From Blastomyces gilchristii SLH14081 (Eukaryota; Ascomycota; Eurotiomycetes; Onygenales; Ajellomycetaceae): DNA of 64,000 nt. The DNA lies in assembly GCF_000003855.2 (NCBI RefSeq), contig NW_003101681.1, forward strand, positions 856,539 through 920,538, written 5' to 3'. The position numbers were made by a program, and so were the translations under genes. How positions within the stretch are numbered: position 1 is the stretch's first letter; every line of letters begins with the position of its first letter. Positions 49,069 through 62,011 of the stretch are shown piece by piece. Under the pieces are notes generated by a model, which had not been told where the DNA came from, did not search any database, and saw only the letters and a list, made by a program, of their open reading frames with translations.

Positions 49069-51977
49069 ATGAGCGTTGTTGGCATAGATTTCGGTTCGCA
49101 GTCGACGAAGGTTGGCGTTGCTAGGAATAAGGGTATTGATATTGTGCGTATACACTTTTTCCTTCTTTGCTCTATGTTGTCTTTTTTTTATTTTTTTTAC
49201 TTTTTTTATTTTAATATCTTTTTGATATTCACTTTCTCACCCTTCTTATCTCATGCTTTTTGTTTTTATTTGAGCTCTTTGGTGTCTTGTTGTCTTTCGT
49301 TGAGGAGATGTGGTGATGTGATGTGATGATATGATGTTTCTGTTTCTTTTTTTTTTTTTTTTTTTTTTTATTGCTCCGATCGTTTATATTTTTTATACAC
49401 TCTACTTTGGGTTCATCTCTCACTGACGAAGTGTCCTCGTTTGAGGAATGAATAATTAGATCACGAATGAAGTCTCCAATCGGTCTACACCGTAAGTTCC
49501 ACATCGAAAACCCCCGCCAACCCTCAAATTCCTGACGTGGGATATCGTATATATTTACATATATATCCTGACCCTCCAACGCACGCATCTACATATAAAC
49601 GAGGAAGGATATGCGCTAACAAGCTATCTTCATCTCTACAGATCCCTAGTTGGATTCGGCCCCAAGAGCAGATACATCGGTGAGACCGCCAAGACGCAGG
49701 AGATCTCTAATCTCAAAAACACCGTCGGCAGCCTGAGGCGTCTCGCCGGTCGTTCTTTCAAGGATCCCGATGTCCAGATCGAGCAAGACTACAATACTGC
49801 CACCCTGGTCGATATCAATGGCGAGGCTGGTGCTGAGGTGTCGTACCTGGGCAAGAAGGAACAGTTCACTGCTACCCAGCTGGTGGCTATGTTCCTGACC
49901 AAAATTAAAACCACCGCCACCGCCGAACTCAAGCTCCCCGTCGCAGATGTTGTGCTCAGCGTGCCTCCCTGGTTCACTGATGCCCAGCGCCGGGCCCTGC
50001 TCGATGCTAGTGAAATTGCCGGCTTGACATGCCTTCGCCTCATAAATGACTCCACTGCCATTGCCCTGGGTTGGGGTATCACGAAATTAGACCTGCCAAC
50101 CGCGGAGGAGAAACCCAGACGGGTTGTCTTTGTTGATATTGGACATAGCGACTACACCTGCTCTGTCGTCGAGTTCCGCAAGGGAGAACTGAACGTCAAG
50201 GCCACCACATATGACCGCCATTTCGGAGGCCGCAACTTCGATAAAGCCCTGGTTGACCATTTCGCCAAGGAATTTAAAGAGAAGTTCAAGATTGATATCA
50301 CCACTAACCCGAAAGCGTGGACCCGGATTCTGGCGGCTGCAGAGAAACTAAAGAAGATCCTGTCAGCCAATGCTGCTGCGCCCTTGAGTGTTGAGTCTGT
50401 GATGGACGATGTCGATGTCCGCAGCTTCGTCAAGCGCGAAGAACTAGAAGCGATGATCGAGCCCCTTTTGGACCGTGTAACCGTACCCCTAGAGCAGGCC
50501 CTTGCCGAGGCGAAGCTGAAACCAGAAGATATCGACACCATCGAGATGGTAGGCGGCTGCACGCGTGTGCCCATCATCAAGGAGAAGATCAGCAATTTCT
50601 TCGGCAAACCTCTCTCCTTCACGCTCAACCAGGATGAAGCCGTCGCCCGCGGTTGTGCATTCAGTTGTGCCATTCTCTCTCCAGTATTCCGCGTCCGCGA
50701 CTTCGCCGTCCACGACATCGTAAACTACCCCATCGAGTTCACTTGGGAGCCCGCCCCTGAAATCCCCGACGAGGCCACCTCCTTGACCGTATTCAACAAG
50801 GGCAACGTGATGCCATCGACCAAGATTCTCACTTTCTATCGCAAGCAACCGTTTGATATTGAGGCTCGATATGCTAAGCCTGAAGGCCTGCCTGGCAAGG
50901 CCAACCCATGGATTGGCCGTTTCTCCATCAAGGGCGTGACACCAGGTCCCGATGGTGATTTTGCTACCTGCAAATTGAGGGCTAGACTCAACCTGCACGG
51001 TATCCTCAACATTGAATCTGGATATTACGTGGAAGATGTGGAAGTTGAAGAACCCATTCCAGAGAAAGAAGGCGAAGTAAGTCTTGAAAACATTTTCCTT
51101 CCCCCCTGCCCCCTCCCCCTCTTTCCCTAAAAAATAAGTTATCCTTTGTCGAGATGTTTGTATTTTTAACGAAAAGGCATGGACAAAACTCATCAACCGA
51201 CGGAAAGAAGAACGTGTTTTCTAACATGAGAAAACTCTGGAAACAGGCCATGGATACGGATGCGCCCAACGGGGAGGCCGGGGAGGCCAAACCGAAGATG
51301 CGCAAGGTCAAGAAGCAGGTGCGGAAGGGTGACCTGCCCGTCGCGTCCGGTACTGCGGGTCTCGACGCGGCCACTAGGCAGCTCCTAGGCGAAAAGGAGA
51401 ATGCCATGTTCATGGAAGACAAGCTTGTTGCCGATACCGAGGACAAGAAGAATGAGCTTGAGTCGCATATCTATGAGCTGCGGGATAAGATCGAGACTGT
51501 CTACTCTGAATTTGCCAATGAGGATGAGAAGGCGAAGCTGAAGGCGAAGCTTGATGAGACAGAGGTATGTTTCTTTAAATCGGCCCCCCTCCCCCTCCCC
51601 CTCCCCCCCTAAAAACATACTTTGTCCCAATCCATACATAAACTCTAACCGGGAATCCCCTACTAACGCACAAACTTTCCTGACAGGACTGGCTCTACGA
51701 GGACGGCGAAGACACCACCAAGGCCGTCTACATCGCTAAAATGGACGATATTCGCTTTATCGCCGGCCCCATCATCCAGCGCTACGCAGATAAAATAGAA
51801 GCTGAGCGCATGGCCGTCCTGAAGGCGCAGGAGGAGGCGGCTGCGAAGAAGCGCGCGGAGGAGGCGGCCGCCAAGAAAAATGGGGCATCTGATACGGAGA
51901 TGAAGGATGCGGATTCTCCGTCTAGTGAGGAGAAAGCTGGCGATGAGCCTATGCCGGAAGTCGAGGAGACTTCTTAG
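49069..51977 (+). CDS. hsp88: Hsp110/Sse1-type chaperone (Hsp88)
   Basis: Cytosolic Hsp70-superfamily protein that acts as nucleotide-exchange factor for Hsp70 and holds unfolded clients. Exons 49,069-49,143, 49,460-49,491 (32 bp), 49,642-51,076, 51,247-51,564 and 51,687-51,977 give 716 residues, near the length of Neurospora Hsp88. The ATPase domain opens VVGIDFGSQSTKVGVARN, with Gln in place of the Thr of canonical Hsp70 (GTT), as in Hsp110s. Then RSTPSLVGFG spans exons 2-3, FGGRNFD is at about 230 and VGGCTRVP at about 339. The substrate-binding part and an acidic loop follow. An Ala/Lys/Glu helical tail ends PEVEETS, with no EEVD and no ER-retention signal, so cytosolic. The micro-exon is required to keep frame and motif. 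Confidence 0.95.
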
Positions 51978-52157
51978 GTCTTTTTTATGATTTTCATATG
52001 TTTTCCTGTGAAGCTTGTCGTCTCATGTTTGTGTTGTATGCGCTGGTTCTTCTTTTTTCGTTTTGCCCCCTCTTCTTTATTTAGAATAAATAATGTGAAA
52101 ACCTATTTTCTTCTCTCTTTCCTTTTCTTCTCTCTTTCCTTTTCTTCTCTCTTTTCT

Positions 52158-52189
<32 letters not shown>

Positions 52190-52690
52190 GTTCATTCTTA
52201 CTGTCTATAAGTATTAAACAGAGGAGTGAGTGATGTTGGAAAGAAAAAAAAAAGCGGGAGAATGATGAAATGTGGATAATGATGACGATGATGCTTGGTT
52301 TTCTCCTTGCTCAGGTTTTCTACATGAAAGACAAAAAGAATTCATCTCATTTTGCCCTTTGATCTCCTACATACATCTTATGTAAAGACATTCTCCCATA
52401 GCATGGTATAGCGCTAGAAGCAAAGGTTCAATGTTGTGGTTTTTAGCAAGGGTCAACATGCCACTCATCCAAGATACAAACAACACACCGACAGTAACTA
52501 TAGATTTGATTCATCTCTCGCCTTGTGTAGTTACTTTTCCTAGCTCGCGATTTATCGTTTATCAAAATGAATATCCAGGCATTTTCAAAAATTGCTAAGG
52601 AGCCATTAACTACACCTAATGAATTAAACTTAAAAAAAAAAAAAAAACAATTCTCACAGAATATAAAATCCCTAAACTTCAGTGTCTACC
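51978..52690. other. 3' flank of Hsp88, no gene
   Basis: Pyrimidine-rich runs (CTTTTCTTCT repeats) at 52,100-52,185 in the probable 3' UTR. Nothing else supported. Confidence 0.6.
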
Positions 52691-52755
52691 ACATACGACC
52701 ATGGGGAGTGGAAAGCAGGGCTTCCCGTCCGCTCAGCTACTTAAATAAGCCACTT
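52691..52755 (+). pseudogene. Truncated 5S rRNA sequence
   Basis: ACATACGACCATGGGGAGTG, then AAAGCAGGGCTTCCCGTCCG, CTCAGC and TACTTAA. This follows the 5' half of fungal 5S rRNA, including the conserved AGGGCTTCCCGTCCGCTCAGC core, with a few changes near position 15 and extra bases before AAGCCAC. The 3' half, with the GGTGACC part of the internal promoter, is absent, so it is a pseudogene or the 5S-derived head of a SINE. It sits at the edge of the transposon block. Confidence 0.8.
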
Positions 52756-53143
52756 AGATCTGCGCGGCCAATATTCATACTTGGCCCTGAAGCCCGCTGC
52801 TTTATGGGTGAGGAACCGGTGAGTAGGGGGTGTGCAGGGTGAGGAGCAGGTGTGCAGGGCGTTAATAATAAAAGCCATGCTACTAGAGAGCCAACAAGTA
52901 ATAAATGTCAGAAAGGAGCCATGTTGATTCTATTCTTGTTGATTGTTTCAGCAGAAATGTTGTGATAGTTTATCTCAGCAAGCTCAGACGCTTCTCCAGA
53001 TATTCATTGCTGTTTTAACACTGGATTGATGATTATGTCATGAGCTAACCTCAAATAAGCAATAAGCTAACCCAAATAGTAAAATCAGGTCATGTGAGTG
53101 ATAATATCTTACAAAGTGTTTGAGAAGAAATGGTTCCTGGTTG
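52756..53143. other. Transition zone, no gene
   Basis: Includes the short repeat GGTGTGCAGGG (about 52,828 and 52,849). Composition falls to AT-rich by 52,900. Ends with the 8-bp duplication TTAGTAAC at 53,144. Confidence 0.55.
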
Positions 53144-53151
53144 TTAGTAAC

Positions 53152-53660
53152 TAGACTGGCCGCCGGGACCATGAATTTCACATTTGATCTCATTTGGTCT
53201 GGTCTCATACATTTCTTGATGTGAATCCCACTGGGACTAGTCATTATTAAAAAAACATGCAAAGTGACTATATATAAGATCTTAAAATGAAATCATAACT
53301 TGAAAAAAATAAGAAAGTGATCTCATTTAATCTTATTTAGTCTCATTCTTGATATAAAGTAACTATTTTTAGACATTTTAAGGTTTTTTTTAGACTATTT
53401 TTAATTTTTTAAAAAGTAACACTTTTTGATAACACTTAAATAAGATTTAAAGTCATTTAAAGCAATAAAAATAATTTAAATTAAGAAGTGAAAATTATAA
53501 TCTCATTTGAAAAATGTGATAAGAGTAGACAGTAAGTCTCACTGAGACAGTATGAGACTACTATCTAATGTTAAAACTGTGTAATGAGATCAGTTGAATT
53601 GATAATAAGACTATTAAAAAATCTGGTCCTGATTTCAGACACAGTCACATAGTCAGTCTA
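53152..53660 (+). mobile_element. hAT-like MITE, full-length copy
   Basis: About 509 bp; starts TAGACTGGCCGCCGGGACC, ends GTCACATAGTCAGTCTA. It has no coding capacity. Its immediate right flank GAAACTAG is the site, inside a second MITE copy (equivalent to GGGACTAG), where it probably inserted. Confidence 0.85.
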
Positions 53661-53690
53661 GAAACTAGTTATTAAAAAAACATGCAAAGT

Positions 53691-54235
53691 TGTCACGCTC
53701 CCGGCCGCGTCAAGGCCTCACTGCGGTTCCACACGGCTCATTGCTTCCATGCAGATGATTTCATTCATCCTGCAGGCTGTCTGAACCGGTTTCCAACCAC
53801 TCTATAACATTATTCAGATATATCATAGAAAGATCTGATTGATAAATATAAGAACCTCACTTCTATATAAGATCAGCAGATTACTCTTTCTTGATAATAA
53901 AACATCACTGAGGTATCACTCTGGCTATTCTCACTCATAAAATGAGAGAAGAGTATTCACTCATTATCTATATAGAATAGCTAGATACTGACTTCTTATT
54001 AAAAAAGTTAGTAATTCATTTTTCTTCTACTGAAATATATATAAGAGTTACTGTATATCTTATATAATCTTCTTAGTATACTAAGTATCACATCTGTGAT
54101 ATTCTCATAATAACTCTGTAGTCTATAAGCTCACTATTTAAGCAAGATAGTTAAGCTCACTTATACAGCTTCTTAAATAACTACTTCTATATAATACTGC
54201 TAACTAGTCATCACTTCAGTTTTATTATATTATAA
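53691..54235 (+). repeat. 5' LTR of the second Gypsy element
   Basis: 545 bp. The first roughly 120 bp keep CpGs (CTCCCGGCCGCGTCAAGGCC), while the rest is depleted. Matches 61,485-62,011. Confidence 0.92.
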
Positions 54236-54699
54236 TTTAAATCACTTTATCTGATTATATGTTTGAATCAGTCAAGCTCTAACAGACTGATATAACTTTA
54301 TACACTTATACTGAGACTGATCTGATCTTATTCTCTGAGAGAAATACTACACTATTTTCTAGAGTGTATACATCTCTATTTTAACAGAAATCTGAGATTT
54401 CTGAAACTGCTACACATTTTGACATAAGCTCTTCAATCACTCTATTACTGTCACAGCCTCTACACATCTATATCTATTATAAAGATAGAGAGATTAAGAT
54501 CAGAGATTCTCTGAAATATAAGAAAAATATCTTATCTGAATTTCACAGCTTTATCTATACTCTTAAACAGAAATTCCACCTTAATCTGAGTTAGTATAAT
54601 ACTCATAAGATATGAGTAATATACACTGTTAATCTTCTTGAAGACATCTCTGTAACTACTTAAGTTATTAAGAAGAGAGAGCTTAAGTGTATTAATACT

Positions 54700-57600
54700 A
54701 TTATAACTTGAGAAGAATTCAAGAACTTTCTACTAAATTAAATTAAAGATTATTATAATTACAGCTTCACAGTGACACAGCAGTTTAACTTATTATATTA
54801 ATAAGATAATAAGAATTCTTTCAATTTCAATATAAGATTTGAAGAATATTGAGAGGAATTAACTGATGATTTGAATTAATTAAAAATACAGCTTTATCTT
54901 ACAAAGCTGACTTATAAGATGCAGATAATAATATTATAATATCAGAGTTTATTAATTAATTATACTAAGCTTGTTAATCTGACTTTCTGAATCTATTTAA
55001 ATAATCAATTTTCTGAGAAAAAGACTAATAAGATCTCTTTTAAGTAATTAATAATAGAATTTAAACAGTACTGTGACAGCTTCAGTATAGAGAAAATAAA
55101 GAAGAATTTTAAGTATTCTGATTCTTCACTCACTGTAAAGAAATATTAAAAAAGATTTAATAAAGATCTCTATTTCAACTACAGAGCTGATAATCACTAT
55201 ATCAGTAATTATAAGAAGTTAAAGAAGAGAAGAAATTAAGAAGATATCTTCTTAAAGTTAACTTCTCTTCTGATAAACATATCTATAAAAGATAAAGAAG
55301 AGAAAGAAATAAAGAATTAATAATTCTTATATCTTCAAGTCTATGTTATAATTACAATATATACTCTGAATAGAGAGATATTAGTAAGATATCTACTTGA
55401 CTTTAGAATGAATACTAACTTCATATTCTATTTCTTTTCTTTAATGAAGAGTTAAAAGAAGATAGATCTATCAGATTATATGAAATTTATCAATAAAATA
55501 AAATATCACTGTTTTAGTATAATTTAAGCAAAGTATATAATTACAGACTTAGAAGAAATCTTTAAGAAGAGTAGTCTGCTTCTTTATATAGTTAATATTA
55601 TAAATGAGAATATCATTCTAGATCTTCTATAATTAAGAGAAAACAATTCTCTTATTAACTGAGTTACTTAGACATGATAATATCATCTCACTGATAAAGA
55701 GATAGTGATAGAGAAATCTGAAGAGTTTCATTAAAAGAATCTTGAGAAAAAGATTAAGTCAATATACTGTGTAGCAGATGACTGAGACTTAAGAATAGAT
55801 AAAGAAGTTATCATTCTCACTACAAGATTAACAGCAGTATTCATTATTGAAGATGAATATATACATTATCTCTTTATAGATTTTAAGAATGTCTTTTTAG
55901 AAAGAGAAGTAGTGAAGTTTTCTAATATCAAGATATAATATAAGATTCATCTTGAAGATGATATAATAACACTGTACAGATCTCTTTATAACTTGTCTGT
56001 AAAGAAATTAAATATTCTGCACAAATATCTTGAGAAAGTGTAATTAAAGAACTGAATATATTTATCAAAGAGTTCAGCAGAAGCATCTATACTCTTTATA
56101 CTTAAGAAGAATAATAGACTATATCTATGTATAGACTACAGAGATCTTAATAAAGTGACAGTTAAGAATTACTATTCATTACTATTAATTAACAAGATGA
56201 TTGATTAATTATCTAAAGCAAAGATATTCTTAAAGATTGATATACAGAATATCTATTATAGAATCAGAGTTAACAAAGATGACATTTAAAAAACAGCTTT
56301 TCATATCAAGTATAGTAATTTTAAATATCTTGTTTTATCTTTTAATCTTTGTAACACTTCAGTCACTTTTCAGATCTATATAAATGAGACACTGTAAGAC
56401 CTTATTAACATCTTCTATATAGTATATCTGAATAATATTCTAATCTTCTTGAAATCAGAGAAAGAATATGATACTCATGTTCAAGAAGTATTGAGTTACT
56501 TGAGACAGTATCAACTTTATATAAATACTGAAAAATGCTTATTCTACATACAGAAGATTGATTTCTTAGATTATATTATTAAGATGAACAGTATTTCAAT
56601 GAATAGAAGCTGAGTCTTCACTATTAAGAACTGACTGATATTACAGACATACTGTAAGATACAGATATTTCTAGAATTTATAAATTTCTATAGATGATTC
56701 ATCTATGTATATTCATAGATTACTACTCTTCTTACAGATCTGTTAAAGAGAAGTGTGAAAGACAGAAAAACAGAATTATTTATTCTCACTCAAGACATTA
56801 TACAGGCATTTGCAGAATTAAAACAAGCTTTCACAGATACTATAATACTGAATCACTTTAATCTCAACTTACTCAGTCAGTGTGAGACTGATATATCTGA
56901 GAATGAAGTCTGTGAAATCTTTTCACAGTTGACACTGAAGATCTTTCAATATTAAAAGAATCAGAGAATAATTATCTCTGAGAAAATAGATAATGAATTA
57001 TCTATAAAAGAAGACTTTTTCACAGAGTCTATAAGATACTATGAATAAAGATCAGTGATTTTCTTCTTCAAGAAGTTATCACTCATACAGAGAAGATATG
57101 ATATTCATGATTAAAAGATATTAGTAATTATTAAATTCTTTAAGATCTGATAATATTATCTTCAGAATAGTAAGTACTCAGTGTAAGTTCTCACTGATTA
57201 TACAAATCTGCATTACTTCTTGATAACAAAGAGCTTAATAGAATATCAAGCCAGATAAGCAGAGCTGCTTTCAGAGTATAATTTCTATATCTGATACTAT
57301 TCAGATCAGCTTAATCTCATTAATACATTATTTAAACAGTCTGATTATAATATTATTAATGTAGAGAAGAATTCTATAAAAGAATCTCTGTTATCACTAC
57401 AGAAGAAGCTGACTGCAGAGAATTGAGATTCTCTGAAGCTTGAAAACAGTGCTGATAAGACAGCTGTACAACTTAGTATAGAAGATGAAAGAAAACTCAG
57501 ATTCTCACAGAGAACTAACACTGAAGATTATGAGCTTCTCATGTTATATCTTACAATCATTGAATTGATAAAGAATAAAACAGTCTACAATCTTTCAATC

Positions 57601-59160
57601 TGACTACTTTTGAAATTTATTAATAAGTTATAGAAGAAGAACATCTCTACTGCAGCTTGAATTCAGAAGTTAAAGAAGAAAGAATTCAGTTTGAACTTGA
57701 AAGAGACAGACTCTGAGCAGAGTGATACTGCTAAGAAATCAAGTCACTGATAACTAGAAGAATGTGAACTTCTACTACTAAATAATTCAGTCTTTGTCTC
57801 TTATAGTAGAGCAGTGCATCAGAAGTTATTAAGAATTCATTATAATAATCTTTATACAGAACACTTCAGATTAGAGAAGACTAAGAAACTTCTAAAATAT
57901 AAATATATTTAAGATAAGCTTCAGACAGATGTTAAAGAGTATATTAAGACTTATAATATCTATCAAAGAATAAAGATCTTATAGTATAAGTAATACAGCA
58001 AGTTAGTATCACTGTCTATTTCAAAGAGCTTATAATAGAATCTATTAATGAATTTCATAGTTGATCTACTGAAGTCAACAAGAGTCAAAGAATATGACTC
58101 AATTTTAATTATTATTAACTACTTTACAAAGATAATCAGATATATCTCTACTTATAAAAAGATTAAAGCTTCTGAATTAACTGACCTGTTTTTAGATATT
58201 ATTATTTATGATTACAGTGCTTTAAAATCATTGATAACAGATTAAGAATCTCTCTTCATTAGTAAATACTGATTGACTTTTTACTATCATCTTATAATAA
58301 GACATCTTCTCAGTATTACATTTCATTCATAGACAGATGATCAGACTGAATATCAGAATCAGACACTAGAATAGCATCTTTAAGTATTCTGTTTATATTA
58401 TTATAATGATTAGCTTAAACATCTTCTGATCATTAAATTCATATATAATAATATAAAGAATGCAATCTTAAAGATATCTTCTTTCTATACTTATTATGAA
58501 TATAATTCTTTATTACTCAGTGATATTATGAATAATGTTTTGAAGAGAAAAATAGACAGTCAGAATATTAAATAGATACAGAGAACAGAGTATCTCTCAG
58601 TATCAGAAGTAAAAGTGAGATTGAAACTTTTTAACAAAATTTATAAGAAAACAGTGAAAAGTATTCATCATGCTCAGAAGTAGTAGATGAAATACTATAA
58701 TTAAAAACATCTTTTAATAAAGTTCTTAATAGAGAATCAAGTACTACTTTCAGTAAAGAATATTAAGATAATGAGATTATATAAGAAGCTTAGTAAGTGA
58801 TGACTAGAATCTTTCTCAGTAACAAGAGTAATAAGTAAGCAGATATATGAGTTGAAATTACTCACAGAATTGAAATCAATTTATTCTATTTTTCACATTT
58901 TCTATTTGAAGCTCTATAAGTAATACTTCAGAGTGAAGCTATCTCAGTCAGATAATATTAAGATCAAGAGTGATACTGAATATCTTATAAAGAAAATATT
59001 GAATAAGTAAATATATTACAGTAAGCTTCAATATCTTGTGAAATGAGAAGATTATTCATTATCAGAGAATTTATGAGAACTGCTTGAGTATTTAAAAAAT
59101 ACTGAGAAAGAGATTGTAAGCTATGAGACAGCTAGTAGAGATTACTCTGTTACATATCAG
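54700..59160 (+). pseudogene. gag-pol relic of the second Gypsy element
   Basis: The gag-like region is roughly 54,700-55,250. A protease remnant lies near 55,395 (LLDFRMNTNFI for the usual LVDSGATANFI). RT is at 55,850-56,650: CIDYRDLNKVT, then YLNNILIF where the catalytic YLDD is expected, and FYR-stop-FI. RNase H follows at 56,755-56,955 (QAFAELKQAFTDTIILNHFN). The integrase is at 57,800-58,700 with an HHCC remnant, FIVDLLKST, SLITD and QTEYQNQTLE, the D-D-E triad. The chromodomain is at 58,975-59,090 (YLIKKILNK, LQYLVK-stop-EDYSLSENL). Stops replace Trp and Arg. A dead polyprotein for reverse transcription and integration. Confidence 0.88.
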
Positions 59161-59263
59161 AGATATTAAGTAAGAAATGCTGCTTAAGACTTCTTATTTT
59201 TTCTCAAAGAATTTTTAAAGATAATCTTACAATAATAAGTCAGTATCTTATGAGCTCTGTAGC

Positions 59264-59769
59264 TAGACTGGCCGCTGAGACTATGAATTTCATGTTTAGT
59301 CTCATTTGATCTGATTCCATACATTTCTTGGCGTGAATCCCGCTGGGACTGGCTATCAAAAAAACATGTAAAGTGACTATATATCAGATCTTAAAATGGA
59401 ACCATGACTTGAAAAAAATGAGAAAGTGATCTCATTTGATCTCATTTAGTTCCATTCTTGGCATAAAGTTACTATTTTTAGACATTTTAAGGTTTTTTTT
59501 AGACTATTTTTAATTTTTTAAAAAGTAACACTTTTTGATAACACTTAAATGAGATTTAAAGTCATTTAAAGCAATAAAAATAATTTAAATTGAGAAGTGG
59601 AAATCATGGTCTCATTTGAAAAATGTGACAAGAGTAGACAGTAAGTCTCACTGAGACAGTATGAGACTACTATCTAATGTTAAAACTGTGTAATGAGATC
59701 AGTTGAATTGATAATGAGACTATTAAAAAATCTGGTTCTGATCTCAGACACGGTCACACGGTCAGTCTA
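59264..59769 (+). mobile_element. hAT-like MITE nested in the Gypsy element
   Basis: 506 bp, TAGACTGGCC to CGGTCAGTCTA, flanked by perfect 8-bp duplications TCTGTAGC (59,256-59,263 and 59,770-59,777). It retains CpGs (CACGGTCACACGG), so it is probably the youngest copy here. Confidence 0.93.
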
Positions 59770-59777
59770 TCTGTAGC

Positions 59778-61484
59778 ACTCTTCTTCTATTTTCTCTCAA
59801 AGAGTTTTTTAGAAGTTTAATGAGACTACACAAGTATAAAATTCCTGAAGCAGTTAATAAGAAATGAAAGAAATATTTAAAACTAATAAGAATTAATATT
59901 ATCAATCTGCAGATCACTGCTATTCTAATAGAGCTGCAGCTCACTGAAAAAGTAAAAAGAAGGAATTTCAGAGTCTACTTATTAATAATCACATTCTCAT
60001 TAAACTTATTCTTCATCATTGAAGTCTTCAGTATTAATATCTTTATCTGTCAAAAAGTTAGTACTGTAGCACTGCAGAGAAGTATACTGTAGAAGAGTAT
60101 AAGAGATACTTAAAGTATTAACTTATTAATTTATAAAGTATCTTAGTTATCTACTTCAATTGAAGTAAGATTCTCTTCAATCAGTAATTAATCTTTATAA
60201 TACTTTTAATAGCAGTATCAGCTGATCTCTTCTTAAGATCAGTTATTCTGAGATATTTTTTTATCTCAGAGATTCATGCTTTCATCTTCTTTTACAGATA
60301 AGTAAGAGAGATCTTCTCAGTCTTGATAGAATCTGTTAATACTTAAAGCTCTGAGACTCTTACTCTGTACTGCTTAAGTATCTAGACTTCTAATCAGAGC
60401 TGATATAACATCTTTCTATGAGATAATACTTACAGAGAGACAGAAGTTATTATTACAGATATAATAGAAATAATAAGAGTGAGAGAAGAAATAAGTGTAT
60501 AAAATCTCTTTCTTCTTCAGCTGCTTAACACAGTACAGATAAGTAGCAGTGCTAATCAGAGATTATATCAGAGTCTCTTCACAGAGAGAGAGTGAAGAAA
60601 CTGCAGAACTCTGCAGACTCAACTCAGCAGCAGTCTGAGCAGGGCTCAGACATGCTATGAGAGAGAAACTATAAATTAAGCTTCTCAGAGTCACTGTTCT
60701 CAGAATCAAGCTCTCTCTGAGTTCCTCTCTGAATGATCACACAGGGTCATACATCACTGTATTGACTGAGGGAGGAGGCAGTGTCACAATGACAGTGAAG
60801 AGAGCAGGGAACAGATCAGACACAGACACATCAGTTAGCAGAAGAGATGATACCTTACTACAAGACACAGTAACTACTGTCACAGCTGTAAGAGAAGTAG
60901 AAGAAGATATGACAATGAAAGCAGTGCTTCTGCAGCTCATTGACATCATTACCTTCAATCTGGCTTTCTTAGTGATCATGAAGGCTGCAGCCACATCACA
61001 AAGACATTTACTTACTAGAAAACATCAGAATAAGTCTCTTATTATCTCTCAAGAATGATGCTCTCATGCACTCACTATTATAGATGAGAGAAGAGAAGAA
61101 AAATATATTACAGAGAGAAGAGATCTTTTCAAAAAATCCTGTCACTACTGTTAGCTTTATCTCTAAAATACATCACTTTTACAGAGAATTTTATATATAG
61201 AATAGAATATAATGAGAGATCTGTAAGTCACTTATTAACTACATTTTTCACATTTTAAATCAATATATAAGAAACTCACTTATCATGCATTTGATTTGAA
61301 CAAAGATGAGAAAAGAAAGATCTACATAGTCAGTAGAAAAACTCATCTATTTCTTTGTACAGTATATATACTATCAATCAGTTAATAATCATTACTATAT
61401 AACAAAGATAATTTCTAATTCAGTAATCTTAAGAGTATCAGAACTATACTTTTAAAGAGAAGAGTATTATTATACTTCTAACTA
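59778..61484 (+). other. 3' tail of the second Gypsy element
   Basis: AT-rich except 60,560-61,060. An open frame of 98 codons at 60,762-61,058 (MTEGGGSVTMTVKRAGNRSD, then a hydrophobic IDIITFNLAFLVIM) is longer than expected in stop-filled DNA, but I recognise no family. Confidence 0.45.
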
Positions 61485-62011
61485 TGTCAAGACTCTGCAG
61501 CAGTTTCACACAGCTTATTACTTTTATATAGATGATTTCATTCATCTCACAGACTGTTCAAACTGATTTTCAATTACTCTATAACATTATTCAGATATAT
61601 CATAGAAAGATCTGATTAATAAATATAAGAACTCTGCTTTTATACAAGATCAGCAGATTACTCTTTCTTGACAATGAGACATCACTGAGATATCACTTCA
61701 GCTATTCTTACTTATGAAATGAGAGAAGAATATCTGTTCATTATCTATATAGAATAGCTAGATACTGACTTCTTATTAAAAAAGTCAGTAATTCATTTTT
61801 CTTCTACTGAAATATATACAAGAGTTACTGCATGTCTTATACAATCTTCTTAGTGTACTAAGTATCACATCTGTGATATTCTTGCAATAACTCTGTAGTC
61901 TATGAGCTCACTATTCAAGCAAGATAGTCAAGCTCACTTATACAGCTTTTCAAACAACTATCTCTATATGACATCACTGACTAGCCACCGCTTCGGTTCC
62001 GTCATATTACA
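61485..62011 (+). repeat. 3' LTR of the second Gypsy element
   Basis: 527 bp; matches 53,691-54,235 with C/T and G/A differences and an 18-bp length difference near the 5' end. Confidence 0.92.

Larger units (their letters stand above)
53691..62011 (+). mobile_element. Ty3/Gypsy chromovirus (8.3 kb), decayed
   Basis: Bounded by LTRs starting TGTCA and ending in TATTA(C/T)A, with 5-bp duplication AAAGT at 53,686-53,690 and 62,012-62,016. The interior reads gag, protease, RT, RNase H, integrase and chromodomain on the plus strand. The LTRs and gene order differ from the element at 17,461, so it is another family. It carries a MITE at 59,264-59,769. A 2.3-kb tail lies between chromodomain and 3' LTR. 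Not autonomous. Confidence 0.92.
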
